Source: Sphingomonas sp. PAMC 26605 (lineage in GTDB: Bacteria > Pseudomonadota > Alphaproteobacteria > Sphingomonadales > Sphingomonadaceae). Taken from it: DNA of 64,000 nt. The stretch lies in NCBI RefSeq assembly GCF_000241485.1, contig NZ_JH584241.1:1163435-1227434 (forward strand), read 5' to 3'. Within the stretch, counting starts at the first letter, position 1. The number at the start of each line of letters is the position of its first letter. Made by a program: the position numbers and the translations under genes. The notes under the pieces are model-generated. The model saw nothing but the letters and a program-made list of their open reading frames with translations, had not been told where the DNA came from and did not search any database. Positions 33,490 through 44,071 of this stretch are shown piece by piece.

Positions 33490-36246
33490 ATGCCGCATCT
33501 CTATCTTGTCGATGGCTCGGGATACATTTTCCGCGCCTATCACCGCCTTCCCCCGCTCACCAACAAGCATGGCGAGCCGGTCGGCGCGGTCTATGGCTAT
33601 ACGACGATGCTGTGGAAGCTCGCCGACGAGGTCCACGCCGCCGATGGTCCCACGCACATGGCGGTGATCCTCGACAAATCGTCGAAGACCTTCCGCAACG
33701 AGCTGTACGACCAGTACAAGGCGCACCGCCCGCCGCCGCCCGAAGACCTCGTGCCGCAGTTTCCGATGATCCGCGACGCGACGCGCGCCTTCTCGCTGCC
33801 GTGCATTGAGACCGAGGGATTGGAGGCCGACGACATCATCGCCTGCTATTCGCGCGCTGCGCTCGCGCAGGGGTGGGAAGTGACGATCGTCTCGTCCGAC
33901 AAGGATCTGATGCAGCTGATCGAGCCCGGGCTCGACATGTACGACACGATGAACAACCGGCGGCTGGGCGCGGAGCATGTTGCGGAGAAATTCCACGGCA
34001 TCACCCCGGCACAGCTCGGCGACGTGCTCGCGCTGATGGGCGACAGCGTCGATAACGTGCCGGGCGTTCCTGGGGTGGGGCCGAAGACCGCCGCCAAGCT
34101 GATCCTCGAACATGGTAATCTCGAGTCGGTACTCGGTGCGGCCGAGGGGATGAAGGCGGGCAAGCTGCGCGACAATCTGATCGAGCATGCCGCGATGGCG
34201 CGGCTGTCGAAGGAGCTCGTCACGCTCAAATGCGACGTCGCGCTGCCCGAACCGCTCGATGATCTCGAGCTCAAGGGCATTCCCGATGCCCCCTTGCGCG
34301 CCTTCCTCGAACATCACGGCTTCCGCTCGCTGCTCGCCAAATTGTCCGCGGTGGCAGATGCGCCGGTGCCGGCACCCAAATCGGTGCCGACCGAGCAGGA
34401 TCCGCCGTGCGACCATGACGGCTATGAGACCGTCATCGACGAAGCCGCGCTCGACAGCTGGATCGCCGCGGCGCGCCATCAGGGCTTCATCGCGATCGAC
34501 ACCGAGACGACCGGGATCGACGCGACCCGCGCCGAGCTGGTCGGGATCAGCCTCGCGCTCCAGCCCAACCGCGCCTGCTACATTCCGCTGGCGCACGGCG
34601 GATCGGGGCTGTTCGCCGAAACGCCGGTGCAGCTCGACCGTGACGCGGCGCTCGCCAAGCTCAAGCCGCTGTTCGAGGACCCGGCGGTGCTCAAGATCGG
34701 GCACAACCTCAAATACGACATGATCGTGCTCGGACGGCTGGGGGTGAGCGTCGCGCCGCATGACGACACGATCCTGATGAGCTTCGACCTCGACGCCGGG
34801 CTCCACGGCCACAGCATGGACGAACTTGCCGCGACGCACCTCTCGCACAGCTGCATCGCGTTCAAGGACGTGGTCGGCGTCGGCAAGTCGCAGCGCAGCT
34901 TCAACGAAGTCGATCTCGATGCCGCCACGCGCTACGCGGCGGAAGATGCCGACGTGACGCTGCGGCTGTGGCGACGCTTCAAGCCGCGGCTCGTCGCCGA
35001 GAGCGCGACGCGCGTCTACGAAATGGTCGATCGCCCGCTCGCGCCGGTCATCGCGCAGATGGAGATGCACGGCATCAAGGTCGATCGCGAGAAGCTCAGC
35101 AGCTTGTCTACCGACTTCGCGCACCGCATCGGCGCGCTCGAGGTCGAGATCCATGCGTTCGCCGGCGGCGCGTTCACGATCGGCAGCCCCAAGCAATTGG
35201 GCGACGTGCTGTTCGAGCGGATGGGGATCAAGGGCGGCCGCAAGGGCAAGTCGGGCGTCTATTCGACCGACGTCACCGAGCTCGAACGGATCGCCGCCGA
35301 CAAGGATTCGCCGGGCAAGGAAATCGCCGCCAAGGTGCTCGACTGGCGCCAGCTGTCGAAGCTCAAATCGACCTATACCGATGCGCTCCAGGCGCAGATC
35401 AACCCGGCGACGGGGCGAGTCCACACCTCCTACTCGCTCACTGGCGCGCAGACCGGGCGGTTGTCCTCGACCGACCCGAACCTGCAGAACATCCCGATCC
35501 GCACCGAGATCGGCCGGCAGATCCGCGATGCGTTCGTCGCCGAGCCGGGCAACGTCCTGCTCGCCGCCGATTACTCGCAGATCGAGCTGCGGCTCGCCGC
35601 GCACATGGCCGACGTGCCCGCGCTGAAGGCCGCGTTCGCCAATGGCGACGACATCCACAGCCTGACCGCGATGGAGCTGTTCGGCGAAGTCAATCGTGAC
35701 ACGCGTGGGCGCGCGAAGACGATCAATTTCGCGATCCTCTACGGCATCAGCCGCTGGGGTCTGGCCGGGCGGCTCGACGTGACCGCCGACGAGGCGCAGG
35801 CGATGATCGATCGCTATTTCGAGCGCTTCCCGGGCATCCGCAATTATATCGCGGCGACCACCGAGTTCGTCCGCGAGAGCGGCTACACCGCGACGCTGTT
35901 CGGGCGGAAGACGCACTTCCCGCGGATCAAATCGAAGGTCCAGCACGAACGCCAGGGCGCCGAGCGCGCTGCGATCAACGCGCCGATCCAAGGCACCAGC
36001 GCCGACATCATCAAGCGCGCGATGGTGCGGATGGGGCCCGCGCTCGAAGCGGCGGGGCTGGGGCATGTGCGGATGCTGCTGCAGGTCCATGACGAACTCG
36101 TGTTCGAACTGCCCGAGGGCGATGTCGAAGCCGCAAAGCCGATCATCGAGCATGTCATGGCGACCGCCGCCGAGCCCGCGATCGTGCTGAGCGTGCCGCT
36201 CGGCATCGAGATCGGGACGGGCCCGAGCTGGGGCGCCGCGCATTGA
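33490..36246 (+). CDS. polA: DNA polymerase I (PolA)
   Basis: A 918-residue Pol I with all three parts. The 5' nuclease domain starts LYLVDGSGYIFRAYH and contains DSVDNVPGVPGVGPKTA. The 3'-5' exonuclease is intact (Asp337-x-Glu339 in AIDTETTGID). In the polymerase domain, motif A has Asp694 (AADYSQIELRLAAH), motif B is RDTRGRAKTINFAILYG, and motif C is His867-Asp868-Glu869. It fills gaps in lagging-strand synthesis and repair. The ATG at 33490 precedes MPHLYLVDG; the next gene overlaps its stop. Confidence 0.97.
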   Translation: MPHLYLVDGSGYIFRAYHRLPPLTNKHGEPVGAVYGYTTMLWKLADEVHAADGPTHMAVILDKSSKTFRNELYDQYKAHRPPPPEDLVPQFPMIRDATRAFSLPCIETEGLEADDIIACYSRAALAQGWEVTIVSSDKDLMQLIEPGLDMYDTMNNRRLGAEHVAEKFHGITPAQLGDVLALMGDSVDNVPGVPGVGPKTAAKLILEHGNLESVLGAAEGMKAGKLRDNLIEHAAMARLSKELVTLKCDVALPEPLDDLELKGIPDAPLRAFLEHHGFRSLLAKLSAVADAPVPAPKSVPTEQDPPCDHDGYETVIDEAALDSWIAAARHQGFIAIDTETTGIDATRAELVGISLALQPNRACYIPLAHGGSGLFAETPVQLDRDAALAKLKPLFEDPAVLKIGHNLKYDMIVLGRLGVSVAPHDDTILMSFDLDAGLHGHSMDELAATHLSHSCIAFKDVVGVGKSQRSFNEVDLDAATRYAAEDADVTLRLWRRFKPRLVAESATRVYEMVDRPLAPVIAQMEMHGIKVDREKLSSLSTDFAHRIGALEVEIHAFAGGAFTIGSPKQLGDVLFERMGIKGGRKGKSGVYSTDVTELERIAADKDSPGKEIAAKVLDWRQLSKLKSTYTDALQAQINPATGRVHTSYSLTGAQTGRLSSTDPNLQNIPIRTEIGRQIRDAFVAEPGNVLLAADYSQIELRLAAHMADVPALKAAFANGDDIHSLTAMELFGEVNRDTRGRAKTINFAILYGISRWGLAGRLDVTADEAQAMIDRYFERFPGIRNYIAATTEFVRESGYTATLFGRKTHFPRIKSKVQHERQGAERAAINAPIQGTSADIIKRAMVRMGPALEAAGLGHVRMLLQVHDELVFELPEGDVEAAKPIIEHVMATAAEPAIVLSVPLGIEIGTGPSWGAAH

Positions 36247-36254
36247 CGACGGCG

Positions 36255-37805
36255 ATGGGATTCGAGGCACCAGTAAGCGGGCGTACCACCGAAGAGATCG
36301 ATGCGCTGGCCAAGGGCGGGCGCACCAACATCATCGGCTTTGTGATGCGGCTCGTCGCGCGGCTGCCGTTCCTGTTTATTGCGGGGCGGCTCTATGGTCC
36401 CGACACGCTCGGGACCTTCGCGCGCGCGGTGTTGTTCGTCGAAGTCGCGGCGTTGCTCGCGACCTTCGGGTTGAAGCGTGGGCTGGCGCTTGCGATCTCC
36501 GAGAGCGCGCGGCCGCATGTCCAGATCGTGTGGGACTGCCTCGTCGTCGCGGCGATCGCCTCGGGCTGCGCGAGCGGCATATTGCTGCTGATGCCCGACG
36601 TGATGTTCCACGGCGGCAACCCCTCGGCGCTCGAACGCCTGCTGCCGTGCATCATCGTCGCGAGCGCCTGGTCGGACATCATGCTCGCCGCGCTCGCCTA
36701 TCGCCGTAACGTCCAGGCGACGGTCACCGCGCGCGCGGTGATCGAGCCCTGGACGATCTCGATCGCGGCGGGCGTGCTGTATCCGATCGCGCCGCACGAC
36801 GGGCTGGTGCTCGCCTATATGCTTTCGATGGCGGCGGCACTCGTCGCCTCGGTGATCCCGTTCGTACGCAGCTATGGCCGACCGACCGGCTGGCGGCTGC
36901 ACCCCGGACGCACCTTCGCGCTGATCCGCCGCAACGCACCGCTCGCGGGCGCCGATGCGCTCGAATGGGGGACGCGCAATGTCGATCGTTCGATCCTGTT
37001 CCTGATGTTCGAGCCACGCATCGTCGGCATCTACTGGATGGCACAGCAGGTCGCGTCGATTCCGGGCAAGCTGAAGACGAGCTTCGATCCGATCCTCGGG
37101 CCGGTCATCACTTCGAGCCTGGCACGTGGCGACACTGCGGGCGTCGCGAGCCAGGTGCGCCAGGTGGGCTTCTGGATTCTCGCCGCGCAGACCGGACTCG
37201 CCTTGATGGGCTCGATTCCGGGTGAAGCGGTGATGGGGACGGTCGGCCCGCAATTCGTCGCGGGGACCGCGGCGCTCGCCTTCCTGCTCCTCGCGGAAGC
37301 TGCGGCTTCGACCGGAGCAGTGTGCGAATCGGCGCTCGTCTATATCGCGCGCGTACAGAACGTCGCGATCTCGATCGGGATGCTGCTGTTCCAGGTCGCT
37401 TTGAGCTTCGCGCTGATCTTCGCGATGCAGGCGGTCGGCTGGCCGGTCGCGTATCAGGCTGCGGGGCCGGCGGTCGCGCTGTTCGTCTCGGTCGGGATCA
37501 CGTCGATCATCAAATCGACCTATCTGTCGCGGCTGCTCGGCGCAGGCGTTGCGGGCTGGCGCTGGCCGATGCTGTGGGCGGTGCTTGCCGCGGGAACGGT
37601 CGGCGTCGGCTTCACGCTGCTGCCGCACCGCTACGAATGGGCCGAGCTCGCGATCGGCGAGCCCGCGATCGCCGGGGTCTATCTCTTCGTGCTGTATCGC
37701 TGGGCGGCGGGCCCCGAGGATCGCGCGCTGTTCCGGCGCAAGGCGGGCGAGACGCCCACCTTGCCCGTCACCGGCCTCAATGCCGGAAGTGGCGCACCCC
37801 GGTAA
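36255..37805 (+). CDS. Oligosaccharide flippase-family (Wzx/MATE-like) membrane protein
   Basis: A protein of about 516 residues with 12-14 predicted membrane helices and the polysaccharide-transporter start ([37 protein letters not shown]). It probably flips lipid-linked sugars across the inner membrane, but no glycosyltransferase genes are next to it. ATG 36255 is given. A TTG at 36243 overlapping the polA stop (TTGA) would add four residues and is equally possible, suggesting coupling to polA. Its 3' end overlaps the convergent purH by 29 bases. Confidence 0.82.
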   Translation: MGFEAPVSGRTTEEIDALAKGGRTNIIGFVMRLVARLPFLFIAGRLYGPDTLGTFARAVLFVEVAALLATFGLKRGLALAISESARPHVQIVWDCLVVAAIASGCASGILLLMPDVMFHGGNPSALERLLPCIIVASAWSDIMLAALAYRRNVQATVTARAVIEPWTISIAAGVLYPIAPHDGLVLAYMLSMAAALVASVIPFVRSYGRPTGWRLHPGRTFALIRRNAPLAGADALEWGTRNVDRSILFLMFEPRIVGIYWMAQQVASIPGKLKTSFDPILGPVITSSLARGDTAGVASQVRQVGFWILAAQTGLALMGSIPGEAVMGTVGPQFVAGTAALAFLLLAEAAASTGAVCESALVYIARVQNVAISIGMLLFQVALSFALIFAMQAVGWPVAYQAAGPAVALFVSVGITSIIKSTYLSRLLGAGVAGWRWPMLWAVLAAGTVGVGFTLLPHRYEWAELAIGEPAIAGVYLFVLYRWAAGPEDRALFRRKAGETPTLPVTGLNAGSGAPR

Positions 37806-39342
37806 ACACCATCGCGAGGCCGGCGGCATCGGCGGCGGCGATCACTTCGTCGTCGCGGATCGAGCCGCCCGGCTGGATCACCGCGGTCGCGCCCGCCTCG
37901 ACCGCGGCGAGCAGGCCGTCGGCGAAGGGGAAGAACGCGTCCGAGGCGACCGCCGAGCCGATCGTCCGTGGCGTCGGCCAGCCCGCCTTGTCGGCGGCGT
38001 CCTTCGCCTTCCACGCGGCGATGCGCGCGGATTCGAGCCGGTTCATCTGCCCCGCGCCGATCCCGGCGGTGCTACCGTCCTTGGCATAGACGATCGCGTT
38101 CGACTTGACGTGCTTGGCGATCGTCCAGGCGAAGCGGCAGTCGATCAGCTCCTGCTCGGTCGGCGCGCGCTTGGTGACGACTTTCAATTCGGGGTTGCTG
38201 GCATTGTCGCGCGTCTGGACGAGCCAGCCGCCGGTGATCGCCTTGGCGAGCAGACCGGTGCGGGCAGGATCGGGGAGTTCGCCGGTTAGCAGCAGACGTA
38301 AGTTCTTCTTGGCGGCGAAGATCGCCTGCGCTTCCTCGTCGGCATCGGGCGCGACGACGACCTCGGTGAAGATCCCCGCGATCGCACGCGCGGTCGCGCC
38401 GTCGAGCGGGCGGTTGAGCGCAATGATCCCGCCGAACGCCGAGACGGTGTCGCACGCGAAGGCGGCTTGATACGCTTCGGCGAGCGACGCGCCGGTCGCC
38501 ACGCCGCACGGATTGGCATGCTTGACGATGACGCAGGTCGGCGCGGCGTCGCGGAATTCGCTGACCAGATCGAGCGCGGCATCGGCGTCGTTGAGATTGT
38601 TGTAGCTCAGCGCCTTGCCCTGCACCTGCCGCGCCTGGCCGATGCCGCGCGCAGCGGGGCCGGTCGCGGTGTAGAATGCCGCCGACTGATGCGGGTTCTC
38701 GCCATAGCGGAGCTCGGGGCCGCGCTTGAGCGTGATCGGCAGCGTGTCGGGGAAGGCTACGCCCTGGTCGGCGAAGGCGAACCATTGCGCGATCATTCCA
38801 TCATACGCTGCAGTGGTAGCATAGGCCTTGGCGGCAAGCTTGCGGCGGTCGGCGAGCGTCGTGCTGCCGCCCGCCACCAGCGCATAATCGGCGGGATCGG
38901 TGACGATCGCGACGAAGGCGTGGTTCTTCGCCGCCGAGCGCACCATCGACGGGCCGCCGATGTCGATATTCTCGATCACCTCGTCGCGCTCGGCGCCCTT
39001 GGCGACGGTCGCCTCGAACGGGTAGAGGTTGACGACGACGAGATCGATCGCGCCGATCCCGTGTTCCTCCATCGACGCGACATGCGCCGCGTCATCGCGC
39101 ACCGCGAGCAGGCCGCCATGGACGTTGGGGTGGAGCGTTTTCACGCGACCGTCCATCATCTCGGGGAAACCGGTCAGCTCGCTGATATCGCGGACGTCGA
39201 GCCCGGCCTCGCGCAGCGCCTTGGCGGTGCCGCCGGTCGAGACCAGTTCGACGCCGTGGCCGGCAAGGCCTCGCGCGAGATCGACGATCCCGGTCTTGTC
39301 GGAAACCGAGAGAAGCGCGCGGCGGATGGGGATATCGGTCAT
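37777..39342 (-). CDS. purH: PurH, AICAR formyltransferase/IMP cyclohydrolase
   Basis: A 521-residue bifunctional enzyme for the last two steps of IMP synthesis. The N-terminal MGS-like cyclohydrolase domain has [18 protein letters not shown] and [13 protein letters not shown]. The C-terminal transformylase has [21 protein letters not shown] with the catalytic Lys-His, and DAFFPFADG. The ATG at 39342 directly follows a GC-rich hairpin (39344-39380). It is the last of the minus-strand run rsmB-rpe-heparinase-purH, a conserved alphaproteobacterial order. Confidence 0.97.
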   Translation of the reverse strand: MTDIPIRRALLSVSDKTGIVDLARGLAGHGVELVSTGGTAKALREAGLDVRDISELTGFPEMMDGRVKTLHPNVHGGLLAVRDDAAHVASMEEHGIGAIDLVVVNLYPFEATVAKGAERDEVIENIDIGGPSMVRSAAKNHAFVAIVTDPADYALVAGGSTTLADRRKLAAKAYATTAAYDGMIAQWFAFADQGVAFPDTLPITLKRGPELRYGENPHQSAAFYTATGPAARGIGQARQVQGKALSYNNLNDADAALDLVSEFRDAAPTCVIVKHANPCGVATGASLAEAYQAAFACDTVSAFGGIIALNRPLDGATARAIAGIFTEVVVAPDADEEAQAIFAAKKNLRLLLTGELPDPARTGLLAKAITGGWLVQTRDNASNPELKVVTKRAPTEQELIDCRFAWTIAKHVKSNAIVYAKDGSTAGIGAGQMNRLESARIAAWKAKDAADKAGWPTPRTIGSAVASDAFFPFADGLLAAVEAGATAVIQPGGSIRDDEVIAAADAAGLAMVFTGVRHFRH

Positions 39343-39343
39343 G

Positions 39344-39380
39344 GGGCAGGCTCCGGGGAACATTCGCGCGTCCCCTGCCC
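39344..39380 (-). promoter_or_regulatory. Leader hairpin at the purH start
   Basis: GGGCAGG and CCTGCCC form a 7-bp stem with extra inner pairs, ending one base before the purH ATG. The ribosome-binding purines (GGAG) lie inside it. It does not resemble the ZTP riboswitch. It could limit purH translation or simply be GC-rich chance structure. Confidence 0.35.
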
Positions 39381-39411
39381 GCTCACCCCCCAAGATTCAA
39401 CCGGGCACGTG

Positions 39412-41181
39412 TCAACCGGCGCGCTTGAACGCCCAGCTGACGTTGGCCCCGCCCGCGGGCGATTCGCCCGTCACGACAAGCTGCATCGTCGCGCGCGGGC
39501 GCCCCTCGGCGTCGATCCACACGCTTTCCTCGACCGCGAGCGTGCCGCCGCGGCAGCGAAACTGCCACAGCCGCCCGCCCGGCAAGCGCAGCAACGCCGC
39601 AAGACCATCGGCTGTCGGGGAGACCTGGATACCGAGTCCGAGATGGAAGCGGATCGCAAAGCCGGTCGCGACGAGCTTGCGCCGCTTTGTCGCGGGGAGC
39701 AGCATGTCCTCGCCACGCAACTCGGCGCCGTCGCGGGTCAGCGTCATCTGACGGCGGTGGAGGAAGCCGAAGCGGCGCGCATAGCCGTCATGGCTTGCCT
39801 CGATCCGGCTGCCGGCATCGCTTTCCTGCCGCGCGAGCTCGACCTCGCCGACGCCGCGGCCGAGCGTGCCGTCGGCATGGATCGCGGTCGAATTGCTGTC
39901 GCCGACGATCAGCGTCGAATGCGCCGCGGTGGTGCGCAAGCCCTCGGCCAGCGCTGGCGGGAGCTGGACGATCCCGGTCCGCGCGCCGCCGCAATTGACG
40001 ACGATGCGGTTCGGCCCCTCGGACAATTCGAACGCCAGCGTCGAGGCGCAGCCGCCCTCGACCAGCCGTGCGATCGGCGGCGGCGCGGCATCGACGATCG
40101 CGACGACATTGCCCGCCGCAAGCCGCTGATAGCCCCAGTCGCGCGCCTGGCGCAGCGGACGGGTGCGCACCCCCGAGGCTCCAATGATCTGGTCGAGCGC
40201 ATCTGCCCCGATCGGCCCGCCGCCCTGCCAGCTGCTGACATCGCGGTCGCCGTGGCAGATGCCGAGCAACGCCGGCATCAGCGAGGCGAGTGCGGTCGCG
40301 ATGCTCGCGGGAGCCTCGATCTGGCGCGCGTCATACACTTCGCGAAGCGCGGTGAGCAGCATCACCATGTCGACCTGCGCCGAGGGCGAGCGCGCGACAT
40401 TGCCGCCATCCTCGAAGATCGACACCGCCAGCCCCTTGGCGAGCGCCGCCTCGACCGCGCCGCGGCGTGGATCCCCGCCCGCGATCAGCAGGCCCGCCGC
40501 GACCACGCCGCACAGCGCCGCGATGCGCGGCGCGCCCGGCGCGACCTTGTCGGCGCTACGATCGATATGCCGCGCGCCGCGCGCAAGCGTGTTGAGCACG
40601 CTGCTGCGATAGACGAGATCGGCCGACGACAGGATCAGCGGGGCGTGCGCCGTCCAGAACAGGATCCGCCGACCCCACAGATCGGCGCGCCACGCGGGCT
40701 CGCTGACCTTCTCGGCATGCGCGGCGAGCCATTTGCGCATCAGCGCTTCGGCGATCGGCGTCGCCTGCGCGCGCGTCGCGACGGTCGACAGGTCGCGCAG
40801 CCAGGCGAAGCTGTGGAGATAGTCGCTGAAGGCGCGCGAGAAATTGGGCCTGGCGAGATCGAGCGTCTCGATCTCGCGGCTTTCGCCGCGGAACGTGAGC
40901 GTGCCCTCGAGCAACGCCTTGCCGCGCTTGACGTCGCCGAGGAACGGGTCGTCGGGGACGGCCGTAAGCTTGAGCGGATGGCGGCCTTTCAGCCGCATGC
41001 CGTGAATCGGCGTGCTCCAGGTCAGGCGGTGGAAGCGCTCCGAAAGGCGTTCGGCGAGCGACAATCCCTTGTCTCCTCCCAGCCGGACGAGCCGCTTGCC
41101 CTCGTCGATGCTGTCGCGCAGCCTATCCTCTTCCGTCGCTGCGGGCGAGTCCAGCGGGGGCAGATCGCGGCTCCTAACCAC
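39412..41181 (-). CDS. Heparinase II/III family protein
   Basis: A 589-residue protein: an alpha/alpha-toroid N-terminal half ([36 protein letters not shown]) and a heparinase II/III beta-sheet half with [12 protein letters not shown] and [23 protein letters not shown]. Such proteins cleave uronic-acid polysaccharides; the gene's constant presence between rpe and purH in alphaproteobacteria suggests a house-keeping or envelope role. The start is taken as GTG 41181, overlapping rpe by 8 bases. The frame continues upstream within rpe and is rejected there. Confidence 0.85.
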   Translation of the reverse strand: MVRSRDLPPLDSPAATEEDRLRDSIDEGKRLVRLGGDKGLSLAERLSERFHRLTWSTPIHGMRLKGRHPLKLTAVPDDPFLGDVKRGKALLEGTLTFRGESREIETLDLARPNFSRAFSDYLHSFAWLRDLSTVATRAQATPIAEALMRKWLAAHAEKVSEPAWRADLWGRRILFWTAHAPLILSSADLVYRSSVLNTLARGARHIDRSADKVAPGAPRIAALCGVVAAGLLIAGGDPRRGAVEAALAKGLAVSIFEDGGNVARSPSAQVDMVMLLTALREVYDARQIEAPASIATALASLMPALLGICHGDRDVSSWQGGGPIGADALDQIIGASGVRTRPLRQARDWGYQRLAAGNVVAIVDAAPPPIARLVEGGCASTLAFELSEGPNRIVVNCGGARTGIVQLPPALAEGLRTTAAHSTLIVGDSNSTAIHADGTLGRGVGEVELARQESDAGSRIEASHDGYARRFGFLHRRQMTLTRDGAELRGEDMLLPATKRRKLVATGFAIRFHLGLGIQVSPTADGLAALLRLPGGRLWQFRCRGGTLAVEESVWIDAEGRPRATMQLVVTGESPAGGANVSWAFKRAG

Positions 41182-41836
41182 GCAGGGCCGCGATATTGGC
41201 GGCATAGGCGTCAGGCCCGCCACGGAAGGTCGCGGTTCCCGCGACCAGCGCATCAGCCCCGGCGGCGATCGCACGAGGCGCGGTGGTGTGGTCGATCCCG
41301 CCATCGACCTCGAGATCGACGGTGTACCCACCCTTGTCGATCATCTTGCGGATCGCCTCGATCTTGCGCAGCGAACTTTCGATGAACGCCTGCCCGCCGA
41401 AGCCGGGATTGACGCTCATTACCAGCACCAGATCGACTTCCTCGAGCAGATAGTCGAGCGCCTTGGCGGGCGTCTGCGGCGTAAGCACGACACCTGCGCG
41501 CTTGCCGAGCTGGCGGATGTGCTGAAGGCTGCGATGCGTGTGTGGGCCAGCCTCGACATGGATGCTGATCGTGTCGGCACCGGCCTCGGCGAACGCCTCG
41601 AGATAGGCGTCGACCGGCGCGATCATCAGATGGACGTCGAGCGGCTTGGTCGTGTGCGGGCGGATCGCCTTCACCACGCCCGGCCCGATCGAGATGTTGG
41701 GAACGAAATGTCCGTCCATCACGTCGACATGGATCCAGTCGGCGCCGGCGAGATCGATCGCGCGGACCTCCTCGCCGAGCTTGGCGAAATCGGCGGAGAG
41801 GATCGAGGGCGCGATGCGGACGGGTAGCTGGCTCAT
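41174..41836 (-). CDS. rpe: Ribulose-phosphate 3-epimerase
   Basis: A 220-residue TIM barrel with [16 protein letters not shown], metal-ligand blocks [14 protein letters not shown] and [19 protein letters not shown] and the final [12 protein letters not shown]. It interconverts ribulose-5-phosphate and xylulose-5-phosphate in the pentose phosphate pathway. It lies 45 bases after rsmB and overlaps the heparinase-family gene. Confidence 0.97.
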   Translation of the reverse strand: MSQLPVRIAPSILSADFAKLGEEVRAIDLAGADWIHVDVMDGHFVPNISIGPGVVKAIRPHTTKPLDVHLMIAPVDAYLEAFAEAGADTISIHVEAGPHTHRSLQHIRQLGKRAGVVLTPQTPAKALDYLLEEVDLVLVMSVNPGFGGQAFIESSLRKIEAIRKMIDKGGYTVDLEVDGGIDHTTAPRAIAAGADALVAGTATFRGGPDAYAANIAALRG

Positions 41837-41881
41837 GGTCGTTCAGCGTGTAGCATGGTCGCGGGCGCGGGCAAGCAACGC

Positions 41882-43156
41882 TTAACCTTGCCGGCGCAGG
41901 CGCGCGATGAAGAAGCCGTCATTGCCGCCGGGATCGATCATGCTGGGCAAGGTCCGCACCCAGCCGCCGGGATTGGGGGCGATCCCCGCCGGCAATTCGT
42001 CCTGCGTCACGGGGACGAGGCTGTAGTCGGGGCGCGCGGCGAGGAACTTGGTGAGCTGCGCCTCGCCCTCGGCGGGTTCGAGCGAGCAGGTCGCGAAGAC
42101 GAGCGTCCCGCCCGGCCTGACCCAATCGGCGGCGCGCGCGAGCAGCTTCGCCTGTAGCGCGGCGAGCTCGGTGATTTGCGAGGGGCGCACGCGGTGGAGC
42201 ACGTCGGGGTGGCGGCGGAAGATGCCGGTCGCGCTGCACGGCGCATCGAGGAGGACCGCATCGACCGGCGCCGACGGCGACCAGAGCAGCAGGTCGGCGG
42301 TGATCACCGTCGCGGTGAGGTGCGTGCGCTCGAGATTTTCGTGAAGTCGCGCAAGACGACTTTCCGACGAATCGATCGCGGTGACGCTCCAGCCCGCGCT
42401 GGCGAGCTGCATCGTCTTGCCGCCCGGCGCGGCGCACAAATCGAGCACGCTGCCCGCGCCCTTGCCGAGCAGCCGCGCGGGGAGCGATGCGGCGATGTCC
42501 TGCACCCACCAGCTGCCCTCTTCGAAGCCCGGCAGTTCGGGAACATGCGCCGAGGGCAAGCGGACATGACCCGGCAGCAGCGAGACGCCGCCGAGCGTCT
42601 CGGCCATCGCGTCGGTCGTCGCAGGGTCGGCGAGCGTCAGGTCGAGCGGCGGCGGCGCGGCCATCGCGCGCTCGGCGGCTTCGATACCGTCGTCACCCCA
42701 GGCGGCGTGCCAGCGGATCGCGACCGGATCGGGCAGCGTCGGCTGTTCGGGCAGTTGGTCGCCGCCGCGCATCAGCGTGCCGAACACGCCGTGGACGAGT
42801 TTGCGAGGGCCACCATCGACAAGCGGCAGCACGGTCGAGATCGCGGCGTGCGGCGGCGTGCCGAGCGACAGCGCCTGGACGAGCGCGATACGCAGCGCGA
42901 AACGCGCCTTGGCGTCATCGGGCAGCCGCGTCTTGGTCGCCGAGTCGATCAGCGCGTCGAGATCGGGCAGGCGGCGCAGCACTTCGGCAGCGATCGCGTG
43001 GGCGAGCGCACGGTCGTCGCTGCGTTCGATCCCGGCGGTCGCGCGGCCGATCGCGGCTTCGAGCGGGAGTCCCTGGCGCAGCACTGCGTCGAGCAAACGC
43101 AGCGCGGCGCGGCGTGCTGGGACGCCGGGCGGATCGACCGGTTCGGGTTTGGGCAT
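41882..43156 (-). CDS. rsmB: RsmB-type 16S rRNA (cytosine-C5) methyltransferase
   Basis: A 424-residue RsmB/NOP-family protein. The N-terminal NusB-like RNA-binding half (ARRAALRLLDAVLRQGLPL) is followed by a methyltransferase with SAM motif VLDLCAAPGGKTMQLA. The two Cys motifs are DAPCSATG (catalytic/release) and TCSLEPAEGE. It methylates C5 of a cytosine in 16S rRNA. The ATG at 43156 is chosen over an upstream GTG/ATG frame to 43183. It heads the rsmB-rpe-heparinase-purH run. Confidence 0.92.
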   Translation of the reverse strand: MPKPEPVDPPGVPARRAALRLLDAVLRQGLPLEAAIGRATAGIERSDDRALAHAIAAEVLRRLPDLDALIDSATKTRLPDDAKARFALRIALVQALSLGTPPHAAISTVLPLVDGGPRKLVHGVFGTLMRGGDQLPEQPTLPDPVAIRWHAAWGDDGIEAAERAMAAPPPLDLTLADPATTDAMAETLGGVSLLPGHVRLPSAHVPELPGFEEGSWWVQDIAASLPARLLGKGAGSVLDLCAAPGGKTMQLASAGWSVTAIDSSESRLARLHENLERTHLTATVITADLLLWSPSAPVDAVLLDAPCSATGIFRRHPDVLHRVRPSQITELAALQAKLLARAADWVRPGGTLVFATCSLEPAEGEAQLTKFLAARPDYSLVPVTQDELPAGIAPNPGGWVRTLPSMIDPGGNDGFFIARLRRQG

Positions 43157-43251
43157 ATAGCGGCGCGGCGGCGGAAGGGTCAAAAGCTTGAACTCTGTCT
43201 AAAGGCCGCCGATGTAGCGGGGGCGCACCTGTCGTGCATCAAGGACACTCC

Positions 43252-43431
43252 ATGGCCGTTCGCCCGCCGCATGTGAAGCCACCCGCCTATCTCAGCAAGA
43301 GTCCGCCGGTGCCCGAACCCGATCCGGTCCCCGTCGCGCCCAAGGGGCAGAGTGCCAAGGGCGACCCTGATGGGCTCGATCCGACGCGCTACGGCGACTG
43401 GGAATCGAAAGGCATCGCGATCGATTTCTGA
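43252..43431 (+). CDS. DUF1674 protein, SDHAF4-like succinate dehydrogenase assembly factor
   Basis: A 59-residue protein ending in the DUF1674 signature DPTRYGDWESKGIAIDF, after a Pro-rich N-terminus. The eukaryotic relative SDHAF4 assists flavinylation and assembly of succinate dehydrogenase; the bacterial role is inferred. The ATG at 43252 is preferred; a GTG six codons upstream is in frame. It is divergent from rsmB and is followed at once by a palindromic repeat. Confidence 0.85.
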   Translation: MAVRPPHVKPPAYLSKSPPVPEPDPVPVAPKGQSAKGDPDGLDPTRYGDWESKGIAIDF

Positions 43432-43438
43432 GGCGTCC

Positions 43439-43520
43439 GTCATCCCCGCGAAAGCGGGGATCCCGCTGCCTGGCCCGCGTTCAGCAGAAGAAGCGGGACC
43501 CTCGCTTTCCTGAGGGTGAC
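43439..43520. repeat. Palindromic intergenic element, GTCA-type (copy 2)
   Basis: The left arm GTCATCCCCGCGAAAGCGGG and right arm CTTTCCTGAGGGTGAC, with inner AGCGGGAC words, are imperfect reverse complements. The left half is a CCCCGC-GAAA-GCGGGG hairpin. It is clearly the same family as 19084-19161 and separates two convergent genes. Confidence 0.85.
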
Positions 43521-43525
43521 GGGTG

Positions 43526-44071
43526 CTAGGAGTGCGCGTCTTCCAATAAAGTCGCCAGCTTGACCACGGTGTTCCAATTCCGCGCGGTCGCGATCCTCGG
43601 GAATTTGAGCTTCGCCATCGCCTGCGGAAGCTTCGATGCGCCGATCCCGTCGATATAATCGACATAGAGCTCGCGGCCGCGCGCGATGAGCGTCTCGCGA
43701 CCTTGATAGATTTGAGGCAGCGCATCGAGCCGATCGGCGGGCACCGAGTCGCGGTGAAACAGCACGACGACGTGGTTCGGCCGCGCGAGCGCCGCCTCCG
43801 GAAAGGGATTGGCGGCGAGGATCGCCTGCAGGTCGGCGGCGCTGCGCACCACCACGTCGGTGTTGAGGCCATAGGCGTCCAACGCCGCCTCGATCGCCGC
43901 CTCGACCTTGGCACCATCGGTTTCGTCGCACGCGAACACGACATTGCCCGAGGCGAGCAGCGTCGTGACGTCACGATAGCCCAGCCATTCCACGAGCGCC
44001 TTCAGATCGGCCATCGGCAGCTTGCGCTCGTTGAGGTTGACCCCCTTGAGCAACGCCGCCCAGCGCATCAT
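43526..44071 (-). CDS. DUF1697 family protein
   Basis: A 181-residue protein with the DUF1697 pattern: [23 protein letters not shown] in pieces, LLASGNVVFACDE, NPFPEA, and FPRIATARNWNTVVKLATLLED. Function is unknown, though the family is widespread as a single small cytoplasmic protein. The first ATG (44071) overlaps the gpsA stop by four bases, so tsaD-gpsA-DUF1697 are coupled. A GTCA-type palindrome lies just after its stop and may serve as a transcription end. Confidence 0.88.
   Translation of the reverse strand: MMRWAALLKGVNLNERKLPMADLKALVEWLGYRDVTTLLASGNVVFACDETDGAKVEAAIEAALDAYGLNTDVVVRSAADLQAILAANPFPEAALARPNHVVVLFHRDSVPADRLDALPQIYQGRETLIARGRELYVDYIDGIGASKLPQAMAKLKFPRIATARNWNTVVKLATLLEDAHS

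Noticed and set aside
33328..36270. Uninterrupted 980-codon frame antisense to polA
   Set aside because: It mirrors the polA gene, whose domains are complete; its translation is Arg/His/Asp-rich with no family motif. It is a shadow caused by high GC at the third codon position.
35883..37829. 648-codon minus-strand frame across polA and the flippase
   Set aside because: Antisense to two well-supported genes, very Arg-rich and without motifs.
38467..41385. 972-codon frame antisense to purH and the heparinase-family gene
   Set aside because: It crosses two real genes and their gap, and has low-complexity composition; a GC-driven artefact.
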